Assembly: GCA_965249835.1 (NCBI GenBank)
Contig: CBDFMY010000004.1
Span: 1 to 64,000, forward strand
Length of the DNA: 64,000 nt
Reading direction: 5' to 3'
Source: JAHRAW01 sp965249835
GTDB taxonomy: Bacteria; Pseudomonadota; Gammaproteobacteria; Arenicellales; Poriferihabitantaceae
The translations under genes were made by a program, and so were the position numbers. Below are positions 52,710-61,504 of the stretch, in pieces. Each line of letters begins with the position of its first letter. The stretch's first letter is position 1. The notes beneath the pieces were generated by a model that had not been told where the DNA came from, did no database searches, and saw only the letters and a program-made list of their open reading frames with translations.

Positions 52710-53815
52710 TGGTCGTCATAAAACCACCCGCGGAAACCATGCGCGCGATGGTGCTGAGCGGTCACGGCGGCTTCGATAAACTCGAATACCGCGAGGATTG
52801 GCCGAAGCCTGAACCGCAGGCCGATGAGGTGCTGATTCGGGTGCGTGCTTGCGGACTCAACAATACCGATGTCAACACCCGCACCGGCTGGTATGCCCAA
52901 AGCAAATCCGCAAACGATAACGATGTGACGCGTGGCGCATGGGGTGGTGCGGCTATTACTTTTCCGTTGATTCAAGGCGCCGATGCGGTCGGCGTGGTGG
53001 AGGCGGTGGGTGGCAAGGTTGATTCCCAACTGCTTGGTCGGCGCGTGATGATTGATACCTGGTTGCGGGATTGGAATGACCCGCTGAATCTGGACAAGAG
53101 CGGTTATTTCGGCAGCGAATGTGACGGCGGTTTCGCCGAGTATGCCAGCGTGCACCATCGCAATGTGCATCCGGTTGAATCCGCACTCAGCGATGCCGAA
53201 CTCGCCACTTTCGCCACTTCATCCCTCACCGCCGAGCACATGCTCGTGCGTGCACAAGTGGGAGAGGACGATGAAGTGTTGATTACCGGCGCGTCCGGCG
53301 GTGTCGGTTCGGCGCTGATTCAACTTTGCAAACTTCGCGGCGCAACCAGCATCGCGTTGTGCGCCGAAGCCAAAGCCGAACGCGTGCGCCAACTCGGTGC
53401 GGATGTGGTGCTGACCTACGCATCGCTCTCGGACTTTGACCTGCGCGCCGCACTGCGTCAGAGCCACAGTCGCGAACAAGTCAGCGTAGTGGCCGACCTA
53501 ATCGGTGGCGAACTTTGGCAGCAACTCATCAAGGTGCTGGTGCGCGGCGGTCGGTATACCTGCGCCGGCGCGATTGCCGGGCCAATGGTGACGCTGGATT
53601 TGCGGGATTTTTATTTGAACAACCTCAGTTTTACCGGTGCCACGGTCACCCCGCCGACGCTATTCGCCGATCTGGTGGGTTACATTGAACGCGGGGAGAT
53701 TTGCCCGACCCTCGCCGCCACCTATCCGCTGGCGCAACTGCGCGAAGCCCAGCAGGCGTTTATGGATAAGCGGCAGGTCGGCAATATCGTGGTGAGCATG
53801 GACGATGCCGCATGA
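52709..53815 (+). CDS. Zinc-independent MDR oxidoreductase (quinone reductase/alcohol dehydrogenase-like)
   Basis: About 368 residues. The N-terminal GroES-like domain shows PQADEVLIRVRACGLNNTDVNTRTG and GADAVGVVEAVGG; the Rossmann domain has EVLITGASGGVGSALIQLCK. No canonical catalytic zinc Cys is seen at the usual position (GLNNTDV), as in quinone oxidoreductases. GTG 52709 overlaps the oxygenase stop (TAGTG) and follows GGTGGAG; ATG 52739 is an alternative. Co-translated with the Rieske oxygenase; probably acts on its product. Confidence 0.88.
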   Translation: MVVIKPPAETMRAMVLSGHGGFDKLEYREDWPKPEPQADEVLIRVRACGLNNTDVNTRTGWYAQSKSANDNDVTRGAWGGAAITFPLIQGADAVGVVEAVGGKVDSQLLGRRVMIDTWLRDWNDPLNLDKSGYFGSECDGGFAEYASVHHRNVHPVESALSDAELATFATSSLTAEHMLVRAQVGEDDEVLITGASGGVGSALIQLCKLRGATSIALCAEAKAERVRQLGADVVLTYASLSDFDLRAALRQSHSREQVSVVADLIGGELWQQLIKVLVRGGRYTCAGAIAGPMVTLDLRDFYLNNLSFTGATVTPPTLFADLVGYIERGEICPTLAATYPLAQLREAQQAFMDKRQVGNIVVSMDDAA

Positions 53816-54159
53816 AAATCACGTGCGTATCGGTATACCAAAAAACCCTGGCACTGGAAAAACCCTACCGGCTTTGCGGCGGCCGGCTGTTATTCGAGAA
53901 TCTGGATTCCACTTTTATCCGGCTGGAGACCGATGCCGGCATCACCGGCTGGGGCGAGGGCTGTCCGTGGGGGCACACCTATCTGCCGGCGCACGGTGCC
54001 GGGCTTCGCGCGGCGGCGGAGTTGCTGGCACCGGCATTGGCGGGCCTCGACCCGCGCCGGCTGGATCAGGTGAATCGTTGCATGGATATAACTTTGCCCG
54101 GCCACTTGTATGCCAAATCGCCCTTTGACATCGCCTGCTGGGATATTTTAAAAGGATTA
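53812..54159 (+). pseudogene. Mandelate racemase/muconate lactonizing enzyme, N-terminal fragment
   Basis: The first ~116 residues of an enolase-superfamily enzyme (usual length about 370): ITCVSVYQKTLALEKPYRL, STFIRLETDAGITGWGEG, and AKSPFDIACWDIL, which is the end of the capping domain. The sequence stops at the 20-bp inverted end of a REP-type transposon, and the catalytic barrel is missing on its far side. Its ATG overlaps the MDR stop (ATGA), so it was third gene of the oxygenase operon. Confidence 0.88.
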
Positions 54160-54975
54160 GGGTCAGAGTAGAAATTATTTGTTAAGCAAATTAAGCAATT
54201 CGTTGAAAATGTAATGTTTGTATAGAGATTGAGTAAACCGCTTAACAGCTAACGTCAGAAGATCAAGGAGGGTCAAATGGCAAGACTACCAAGGTTGTGT
54301 CCGCAGGGCATGCCGCTTCATATTATTCAGAGAGGCAATAATCGTCAGATAAGTTTCATATGTAATGAAGACTATCGTAACTATCTTGGCTTTCTATTAG
54401 ATGGGGCAATGGCATACGGCGTGGATGTCCATGCGTGGGTTTTGATGACAAAGCATGTACATCTCCTTGCGACATCGCACTACGATGGCAGTATTTCGAA
54501 AATGGTGCAATATGTTGGGAGATATTATGTTCGCTATTTTAACCAACAGTATAGGCGGACTGGCACTTTGTGGGAGGGCAGGTTTAAGTCGTGCTTGATC
54601 GATAGCGATCAATGCTTTCTAACTTGTCAGCGCTATATAGAGCTCAATCCGGTACGGGCTGGAATTGTAAATGACCCTGGAAAGTACCCTTGGTCTAGTT
54701 ATCAAAGTAATGCTTTGGGGTTGAAGAACGAGCTGTTATCGAAGCATGAGATATATTTGTCTTTGGGTTGGGATGAATACCAAAGAAGACAGCGTTATCG
54801 GGATTTGTTTGAAGATATTTTGAATGTTGAACTAGTTGATGATTTGAGAAATGCAACAAATAGCTGTATGGCATTTGGGAGTGCAGGGTTTAAGGAGCAA
54901 GTTGAACAACTTTATCAACGAAGAGTGAAGCCAGAAAAACCTGGTCCCAAGCCCCAATAATTTCTACTCTGACCC
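54160..54975 (+). mobile_element. REP-associated tyrosine transposase element with 20-bp perfect inverted ends
   Basis: 816 bp bounded by GGGTCAGAGTAGAAATTATT at 54160-54179 and its exact reverse complement at 54956-54975. The single gene inside is a TnpA_REP/RAYT transposase whose stop codon falls in the right end. No target duplication is visible. The genes on both sides lack their 3' parts. Confidence 0.88.
54277..54960 (+). CDS. REP-associated tyrosine transposase (Y1_Tnp, RAYT)
   Basis: 227-residue HUH single-strand transposase. The metal-binding HUH motif appears as KHVHLLAT, preceded by MPLHIIQRGNNRQISF (family start); the catalytic Tyr is in MVQYVGRYYVRYFNQQYRRTGTLWEGRF, given here as about 87-114, and the family-specific RYIELNPVRAGIV follows. 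A perfect AGGAGG lies 5-6 bases before the ATG. Such proteins move or process REP palindromes; several REP-like hairpins occur in the window (for example 38245-38284). Confidence 0.93.
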   Translation: MARLPRLCPQGMPLHIIQRGNNRQISFICNEDYRNYLGFLLDGAMAYGVDVHAWVLMTKHVHLLATSHYDGSISKMVQYVGRYYVRYFNQQYRRTGTLWEGRFKSCLIDSDQCFLTCQRYIELNPVRAGIVNDPGKYPWSSYQSNALGLKNELLSKHEIYLSLGWDEYQRRQRYRDLFEDILNVELVDDLRNATNSCMAFGSAGFKEQVEQLYQRRVKPEKPGPKPQ

Positions 54976-55126
54976 TGATCTCCGGATCTCCGTGGATTTC
55001 CCGCCGCGTATTGACCGTGGTCTCCACCGCCTTTCCGGTCACCGGAATCCGCGCAATCAACTCATCCGGGTTGATTACATGGTCGATACTGGTGATGCGT
55101 AAATCGTCGGTTTTGGTGATGCTCAC
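54976..55126 (-). pseudogene. 3-deoxy-7-phosphoheptulonate synthase, N-terminal fragment
   Basis: Read leftward from GTG 55126: MSITKTDDLRITSIDHVI, then PDELIARIPVTGKAVETTVN and TRREIH. This matches the N terminus of AroF/G/H-type DAHP synthases (TDDLRI, PxxLxxxxP, ETVxxARxxIH). The fragment ends at the transposon end after about 46 residues; the catalytic barrel is lost. It is convergent with the truncated enolase-superfamily gene across the transposon. Confidence 0.8.
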
Positions 55127-55235
55127 AGCAATTCCTTGAAAGTCAGAAAAGTGGCGGATTGTATAGTAATTTTGGTGTTTGGCAGGAGATTTTTAATTTT
55201 TCCTCATGTGCATTCCCATAAAAAAAGTGACGTGA

Positions 55236-58200
55236 TTAATCCGAATCAGTGGTCTCGTTTTCCAAGGCATTTTCCAAAAATTGTAAGGCGGTGGTGCGTT
55301 GCAAGTATGGATGGGCAAATTGATTACGATAACTGCGAATGCAGCCATAGCAACTTTCGGAGCAACCACAATCGCCGACCACTCGTTTTTTTGCCTCCGC
55401 AAGGGCAATTTTTAATAGTTTAGTTTTTTCCAGACTGGCAACCAGCCCTGCGCCACCGGGGACATTGTCATACAACACAATCGCGATTTCGTTGTGAGAG
55501 TCTCCGGCAGTGATGGTGGTGTTTATATCAGTGTCCGGCACGTTCAAAGTTTGCGATATGCCCAACAATATGGCATATGCTAATGAGTATGCTTCCCATT
55601 GGTCGTTAAGGTTCGGGAATTGCAAACGCACAACATCGGTTTCAAATTCATGGCCGAGAGAAAGGAGTTCCAGCATACCACTGCATTGATTGCCTTCAGG
55701 ACTTTTATGCGAAGACTTTCTTTCAACAGAGCCAGAACCACAGCGGCGACAAATATAAAATCCGCCGCCGTTTTTTCCTTCACACAACACCACCATACGA
55801 CCCCGCTGTGCGGGGGTGATTTTAATTCCAAAGGAATTTCGTGATTCTCGTTGTTTTTGAACAAATTCTTCAAAAAATGGGCGTGTTGTATACATACGAC
55901 GCGCTCTTCCTCTAGGATCTTTTGGTTGTTTAAATAATTCGGTAACGAAACCAAATTGCGGCCACAGATACTTTTTAGGTGAATGAATATCAGTCGGAGA
56001 TGGGTCATCTTCACCCCATTTCGTAAAGTCTCGCGCCTGGCTATAAACATAATTTTTGACTTCAAGCTCTTTGCCTTGCACAACTCTAACGCCACAGGAT
56101 TCCCATTCTTTTTTATTGGCAACGACTTTTGCGCCCGGCGCATATTCAGCGATGGCTTGTGATAAATCGCGCTGTAAGGAAATCTTGTACGCTTCTTTGG
56201 TGGTGGATGGGCGGGTGTCCAGTTCAACCACATCCACCGGAAAACCATATTTAGGGATAATTGCTTTTCGAGAAAGAAAATTCAATGATTTTTCTTCGGC
56301 GATGGTTTTCATGCGGTCATTTATTCGGCTTGCAGGCTTTAACTTGTTTAGTGTTTTATATTCTTCTAGCTTTGTATACATGCGATTGTAGTCTTCACAG
56401 ACTTCCTGTTCGGCTTTGGCATATTGACTATTGCTGCCGGCAATTTTCTCTATCCATTCGTTATTGTGTAATCCAACCTTTTTGTGCATCTCTTCTGGCA
56501 CAACTGCATGTAATGAGTCATGTATAACGGTGTTGTTTTCAAGAAATTTTCGAACATCACTGGTAGCCCTTGAGTTTTTCCAATCCTGGCCAATCAAAGA
56601 TTGAACATTCTCAAATCGTTCTTTATTTGCCTTAAAGAAGGCCGACAATGCCATGGCAGCGATATGCCGGATGATAATTTTTTCGTTGTACAGGCGCAGT
56701 TGCGGCGGATGAATTTCACCTTCTAAAATTCGCTCTTCCGGGTCAGCGAAATGATATAAATCATGTGGATTTCGGCGACAGTAAGTCACAGCAAGTCCGG
56801 GTGTTTCGCTACGACCGACTCGCCCGACACGTTGTGTGTAATTAAATGTTTCTGGCGGCACGTTACGCAAAAATGCAACTTCCAGATCACCCAAATCCAC
56901 GCCAACCTCAAAAGTGGTTGATGAACTGAGCAAGTCAATTTTTCCTTCAATAAATTCTCGTTGCCGAATTTGTGCTTCTTCACTATGCACTTGTGCAGTG
57001 TGTTCCTCGGCACGCAATTTTGGCGGCATATCTTTATCCATATACAAAAAATGATAATGATTTTGTTTGAGTTTCTCCCAATCCGCATTGACAAGGTGTC
57101 CCGGACACTCGTTTCGCGGACAAACTGTGCGAATGTTGTAGAAACTCAAACGTGCGCAAGTATCACATTCAAAACATTCGCCCGGCGATGGAAGATTCGC
57201 ACGAAGCCAAGCAGAATTCAGACGAAAAGCACCATTGGTGTTTGCTCTTACCAGAAGGTTGTGTTCATCTGTAACGATACTTCTGTGAGCAACGATCGAA
57301 TCCCATAGATGATCCAGCAGTTTCTTTCCGTGACTACGCTTTTCTTGGGGAGACAAGGGGTAATCTGCAAGTAAGTTAAAAAGAAAGTGTTTGACGATAC
57401 CGGTTTGTGTGCTACTCCAAGCGAAGGTATATGCTCCCCCGCCTGTGCCAGTGGTAACCGCTTGTTGTCGCCACTGGAATACCTCGGCGGATGGCGGACT
57501 ACCATCAGGCAATTCCATTGCTTGCTTGTAACGCAAGCGGTTTAATAGAAAATTCAACAACTCCCGTCCTTCTTCCACCGTAAAATTCCATGGATATTGG
57601 AACAAGGTTTTCGGTAATTCAAAATCTTCCGGGATTCGAATCGACCATCTTACCAAGCCAACACCTTCTAATGAGTTGCGTTGTTCATCAGTTACCAACT
57701 CGCGACAAATTATTCGTAATGAATGCTGTCTTTGAGTTTCCCTCGAGTCGGTTGGTTTAAATAGCCCTTCTTCCTCAAGAATTTTTTGCAGTCTACTTTT
57801 TAAGTCATTCAAAGATAAACCATCTTCGTAAATTACCGACTTTTTTAATGCCCGCAGAATAAAATTACGATCGCGGATTTCTTCATAAGAATGTTGCGCA
57901 TACCATGCAAAAAACGCCGCCTCCTGCCGACTGTCGGTGAAAGACAATATTTTGTTGTTTTTGTTTTTTGACAACAACGTATGCAATGCGGTGGCGATAA
58001 CCGAGTTTGGGCCATCCGAGCCATGCACAATTTCTTGAACCGGGTCGCCACCACCTCGGTAATTACATGTCTCGCACTGTTTTATCTGGTCGAGATGATC
58101 GGCATGGTTTTCACATTTTCTAACCGCAATACTTGCATTGCATTCACAAGTGGGATTTCCTGTTGATAATTTCCCACATTGACGACACAGGGAGCAGGTG

Positions 58201-59507
58201 TTTTCGAGATCTGCGTCCTCACCCAAAGGCAGATAAAACATCACACCAAAATCACTCTGGCTGGGGTCGCGTATTGCTTCAATTAGGTAGCCATCGTCCT
58301 CACGTCCCACATAATAATGCTGACCACATTCACGGCATAACGCAATTTCCAATACCACGTGTTTTGGTTCAGATCCATCGTCACCGCTCTCTGTTTTTCG
58401 ATTTAAGATGATACGGTCTTCGCCATCTTTGTGAGACAAAAATGCGCCTTCCAGTGCGCTCAAAAATAAATGAAAGCGTTGTGGGCGGGAGTTGTCGAGT
58501 TTTTCTTTTTGTCCGAAAATAACATTGTCAGCGGTAAATTTTTCACCGAACAATGTGTCGGCAAATTCCGCAACCGTTTTTTTGTCTTCTTCACCTTCGC
58601 TGGATGAGATGGTCGCACTGGTTGCAATACAGCGAAACGGTTGTTCCCCGCGTCCGCCATCTCGCAAACGTTGTTTAAGTCGCCGCACCAGCATTCCCAT
58701 TTCCATGCCTTTAGCACCGCGATATTGGTGCGCTTCGTCCAACACGATAAACTGCCAATGACTTCCACGACCATCGTCAAATAGTTTGCTATCTTCGGGG
58801 CGGATTAGTAAGTATTCAAGCATTGAATAGTTGGTCATTAGAATGTGCGGCGGGGTTTCTCGCATTTCCTCACGAAAGATTAATTCTCCGGAAAGTCGGC
58901 TTTCTTTATGAGCTTTAGCATTGCGCCATCTGTCGCGCTCATCTTCTGGTGTTGCACCGATGTACTGACCAAAAGTAGGCTTAAAATCGGAATCCGAATT
59001 CTCCAAATCTTGACAAATTTCGCCCAATCTTCTCCGTTGATCATTGGCAAGCGCATTCATCGGATACAAAATCAATGAGCGAACGCCAGGATCATTGAGT
59101 GTGCCGTTCAAATGTTGCCGATATAACTCAAATAGAATCGGATAGAGAAAACCTTCCGTTTTTCCGCTGGCGGTTCCGGTGGCAACGACAACATTTCTTT
59201 TGTCGTTATGAATTTGTTGAATCGCCCGTTCCTGATGGTCGTATAATTGACTATCAAGCAACGCTGGCAAAATGTCGTTGTATTTCCCCGGGAAATACTT
59301 TTGCGCTAATGTGCGTGCATTAATTCCCTTGCGAAAGTCATGCGCCGGTTCGGGGAAAGCCCCTTTTATTAACTTGCATTCTTGCAGTGCGGCATCAAAA
59401 GTTGTGCGCAGGCCAGCGTTCTTAAAATAGAAGGATGTTTTTAGATAGTTCAAGTAGCGGGTATGAATTTCGGTTTTCCACTCTTCGATATTTTCTTTAT
59501 GTGGCAT
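55236..59507 (-). CDS. Large DEAD/DEAH helicase with DUF1998 domain (candidate defence protein)
   Basis: 1423-residue superfamily 2 helicase. Q-like LYDHQERAIQQI precedes Walker A ATGTASGKT (109-117); DEAH is at 257-260, then TSATISS. Helicase_C carries SSTTFEVGVDLGDLEVAF and motif VI QRVGRVGRSETPG. Between the lobes is a Cys-rich insert (CRECGQHYYV, CSLCRQCGK, CECN, CETCNYRG), and later FECDTCARLSF and CRRCGSGS. The C-terminal DUF1998/MZB zinc module is CGCSESCYGCIRSYRNQFAH. Such helicases occur in DISARM (DrmA/DrmB), Druantia (DruE) and as repair helicase MrfA. The gene overlaps the upstream partner by 11 bp. No nuclease or methylase gene is adjacent, so it fits none of the named systems exactly. 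Confidence 0.9.
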   Translation of the reverse strand: MPHKENIEEWKTEIHTRYLNYLKTSFYFKNAGLRTTFDAALQECKLIKGAFPEPAHDFRKGINARTLAQKYFPGKYNDILPALLDSQLYDHQERAIQQIHNDKRNVVVATGTASGKTEGFLYPILFELYRQHLNGTLNDPGVRSLILYPMNALANDQRRRLGEICQDLENSDSDFKPTFGQYIGATPEDERDRWRNAKAHKESRLSGELIFREEMRETPPHILMTNYSMLEYLLIRPEDSKLFDDGRGSHWQFIVLDEAHQYRGAKGMEMGMLVRRLKQRLRDGGRGEQPFRCIATSATISSSEGEEDKKTVAEFADTLFGEKFTADNVIFGQKEKLDNSRPQRFHLFLSALEGAFLSHKDGEDRIILNRKTESGDDGSEPKHVVLEIALCRECGQHYYVGREDDGYLIEAIRDPSQSDFGVMFYLPLGEDADLENTCSLCRQCGKLSTGNPTCECNASIAVRKCENHADHLDQIKQCETCNYRGGGDPVQEIVHGSDGPNSVIATALHTLLSKNKNNKILSFTDSRQEAAFFAWYAQHSYEEIRDRNFILRALKKSVIYEDGLSLNDLKSRLQKILEEEGLFKPTDSRETQRQHSLRIICRELVTDEQRNSLEGVGLVRWSIRIPEDFELPKTLFQYPWNFTVEEGRELLNFLLNRLRYKQAMELPDGSPPSAEVFQWRQQAVTTGTGGGAYTFAWSSTQTGIVKHFLFNLLADYPLSPQEKRSHGKKLLDHLWDSIVAHRSIVTDEHNLLVRANTNGAFRLNSAWLRANLPSPGECFECDTCARLSFYNIRTVCPRNECPGHLVNADWEKLKQNHYHFLYMDKDMPPKLRAEEHTAQVHSEEAQIRQREFIEGKIDLLSSSTTFEVGVDLGDLEVAFLRNVPPETFNYTQRVGRVGRSETPGLAVTYCRRNPHDLYHFADPEERILEGEIHPPQLRLYNEKIIIRHIAAMALSAFFKANKERFENVQSLIGQDWKNSRATSDVRKFLENNTVIHDSLHAVVPEEMHKKVGLHNNEWIEKIAGSNSQYAKAEQEVCEDYNRMYTKLEEYKTLNKLKPASRINDRMKTIAEEKSLNFLSRKAIIPKYGFPVDVVELDTRPSTTKEAYKISLQRDLSQAIAEYAPGAKVVANKKEWESCGVRVVQGKELEVKNYVYSQARDFTKWGEDDPSPTDIHSPKKYLWPQFGFVTELFKQPKDPRGRARRMYTTRPFFEEFVQKQRESRNSFGIKITPAQRGRMVVLCEGKNGGGFYICRRCGSGSVERKSSHKSPEGNQCSGMLELLSLGHEFETDVVRLQFPNLNDQWEAYSLAYAILLGISQTLNVPDTDINTTITAGDSHNEIAIVLYDNVPGGAGLVASLEKTKLLKIALAEAKKRVVGDCGCSESCYGCIRSYRNQFAHPYLQRTTALQFLENALENETTDSD

Positions 59508-60825
59508 GATTTCCCCCTTGCAAATTTCTCAAAAGACTTACATTGTAATCGTGTTTTGTTCCTCGGCGAGAATCAATAGAAATTTTCAACCGTTTCACAT
59601 CGTCATCAGTTAGTCCGGCTTTATCACATTCGGCACGACTAAATCTTTTGTTTCCGGTAGCTGGATATGCAAATCCCTTTTTTGAATACCGAATATTGTT
59701 TGCGGGAGGTTTGTGTTCTGGCGGTTGTGCCGGTTTATTGGCAAGTATGCGAACAATCGGAAAATTCACACTACCGCACTGTATTGACAAATTCGATTCT
59801 TCTGAGGAAGTTTCCATAATTTCCCTATGAGCACAAAAATCATGCAGGACAAATTTGGACTCATTGGTTTTCCTGTCTTTGTCGTATTTTCGGACACCCT
59901 CGTGTTGATGAAATCCGCCAAAACTCACTCGCATCCCCCTTTGCGCAGGCGGCAAACGGACAATCATTACATCATATTGATTAGCGATAAACACACCTTG
60001 CGACATTTCAAAAGGAGTGTCTTTCCACTCGGCAGATATAGTGTCGCTGTTGACTAACTGCCACCAAATCCGTGGCAGATGAATGATTATCGTTACCTGT
60101 TCGTTTCTTCCGATCAATGTCCATTGTGTTTTATCGAGATTTGGAAGCGGATCGATGGTTGCAATGTTGTCTTTGTTTATGGCTATATCTTTGTTTTCGC
60201 TTTCCGCTTTGATTTCTCCGACAAACTGAATCACTGTGCCAGTATATCCGTTATCCTTAGGGGTGATGATGTTGTCTGAGTGATGTGGCTCTCCATTAAC
60301 CAAAATTTTCTCCAAACCTGCCAGATAGCGAAAATCCATGCTGTGAATAAGTTTTACATCGTCATCGTAAATGCGAATAAAAAACCATCCTTCGCGACCT
60401 TGTAGAACATTCGCTAGAGTCGATTCATTTGGTTTGAAATTTTCTGCCCATTTGTCATCGCCTTCCTTGCCGACCCGTATCCATGAAACTCCCGCCCAGT
60501 TTTCGCTATCACCTAATTTCGGGACATCGCCAACATACAACTCACCCATATTCGCATCATCCGCAACTGTAGTTCCATCTAACGAAAAACGCTCTCGTTT
60601 AATGAACGAGTCGCATTCTTTGAATCCATCTGTTGTGCCCGTGCCATCCGAATAAAAATAATGAGCTAAAAAATCTCTATCGGTGCATGCTGACTCACTA
60701 ACTGAGGCTTCGTTGATTCTACGCCAGTCACGCGGTGTAAAAACAAGGTAATGGCCGCTACTAATACGAGGGACATGACGTCCGTTACCATTCCAATTTT
60801 TTCCCAGTTTAAAAACTAACGGCAT
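59497..60825 (-). CDS. Partner protein of the DUF1998 helicase, main part
   Basis: 442 residues from ATG 60825; its stop overlaps the helicase start. I do not recognise a named family. Predicted mostly beta: PLVFKLGKNWNGNGRHVPRI, SGHYLVFTPRDW, FLAHYFYSDG, WAGVSWIRVGKEGDDKWAEN, GREGWFFIRIYDDDVKLIHS, IHLPRIWWQLV and VMIVRLPPAQRGMRVSFGG, with a Lys/Arg-rich C-terminal region (RLKISIDSRRGTKHDYNVSL). No transmembrane segment or nuclease motif is obvious. The frame stays open for about 30 codons before the ATG and those residues look like genuine protein continuing from the upstream reading frame, so the true product may include the 60816-61409 segment. Confidence 0.75.
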   Translation of the reverse strand: MPLVFKLGKNWNGNGRHVPRISSGHYLVFTPRDWRRINEASVSESACTDRDFLAHYFYSDGTGTTDGFKECDSFIKRERFSLDGTTVADDANMGELYVGDVPKLGDSENWAGVSWIRVGKEGDDKWAENFKPNESTLANVLQGREGWFFIRIYDDDVKLIHSMDFRYLAGLEKILVNGEPHHSDNIITPKDNGYTGTVIQFVGEIKAESENKDIAINKDNIATIDPLPNLDKTQWTLIGRNEQVTIIIHLPRIWWQLVNSDTISAEWKDTPFEMSQGVFIANQYDVMIVRLPPAQRGMRVSFGGFHQHEGVRKYDKDRKTNESKFVLHDFCAHREIMETSSEESNLSIQCGSVNFPIVRILANKPAQPPEHKPPANNIRYSKKGFAYPATGNKRFSRAECDKAGLTDDDVKRLKISIDSRRGTKHDYNVSLLRNLQGGNHAT

Positions 60826-61409
60826 GTTATTGCTAAATAATTCAATTTCTTCACTGCTATTGCTATTATTGATATCTGTCCAATGAATCCTTTCCTTAAA
60901 ATTCGTTGGCAGATATCACCATTATCACTCACCGACAATTCAGCTCCGTTCTGCGACACCTCAAATTTTTTGCTCCGCGGAACTCTGAGAAAAATTTGCC
61001 ATTGGCGGTCATGAGTTTCCTGGCAAATTAATTCCGGTTTCTCTTCGGACGATGGTCTTTTGGGTTGCGGAGGTTTTTGAGTGTCATGTTTTTTGCGCTT
61101 ACCAGGTCTTGAGGGAGGTGGTCCCGGTGTTTCTCCCTGACCTTCTAATGACGGTATATTCTCATCAGGAATACCGTTGTCAGAATTCGGGCTTTCAGGG
61201 TTTTTCGAACTTGTCGATGATTCCGGGTTGGAAGGTTCCACACCAGGCGGATTTTGATCGGATTTCGGCGACTGGCCTTGATCAAGTGGCTTGCTGCCAT
61301 TGACAGGAGTGTTGTCAGTGGCGGATACCCGCAATCTAAAAAACCGCCGTATCACGTCACCAATCTGTTCAAAAGTATTTCTTAATTTCTCTAAAATCAT
61401 CAATTCCAA
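60816..61409 (-). CDS. N-terminal part of the helicase partner (probably frame-shifted from it)
   Basis: 197 residues: a short N-terminal helix (MELMILEKLRNTFEQIGDVI), then a long Pro/Ser/Asn-rich linker (about 35-110) ending in basic GKRKKHDTQKPPQPKRPSSE, then a beta-type segment QWQIFLRVPRSKKFEVSQNG. The last ~27 codons (from about 60900) look unlike the rest; the neighbouring frame gives a better continuation (LPTNFKERIHWTDIN leading into MPLVFKLG). A one-base deletion near 60900-60918 would explain two frames from one gene of about 635 residues. Alternatively two separate genes overlap by 10 nt. Confidence 0.6.
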   Translation of the reverse strand: MELMILEKLRNTFEQIGDVIRRFFRLRVSATDNTPVNGSKPLDQGQSPKSDQNPPGVEPSNPESSTSSKNPESPNSDNGIPDENIPSLEGQGETPGPPPSRPGKRKKHDTQKPPQPKRPSSEEKPELICQETHDRQWQIFLRVPRSKKFEVSQNGAELSVSDNGDICQRILRKGFIGQISIIAIAVKKLNYLAITCR

Positions 61410-61504
61410 CCGGTTTTAGTATTTGCCGAAATACTAACAAAATCGAGCCTGTGGCGTGTAGATTCTTGCAGGGCGGGCCGAGAAGGGTTTGCATAAGCTC
61501 AGAT

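Noticed and set aside
55236..59507. Assignment of the helicase to DISARM or Druantia
   Set aside because: The DUF1998 and helicase domains fit, but none of the other required genes of either system is adjacent, so a system name is not justified.
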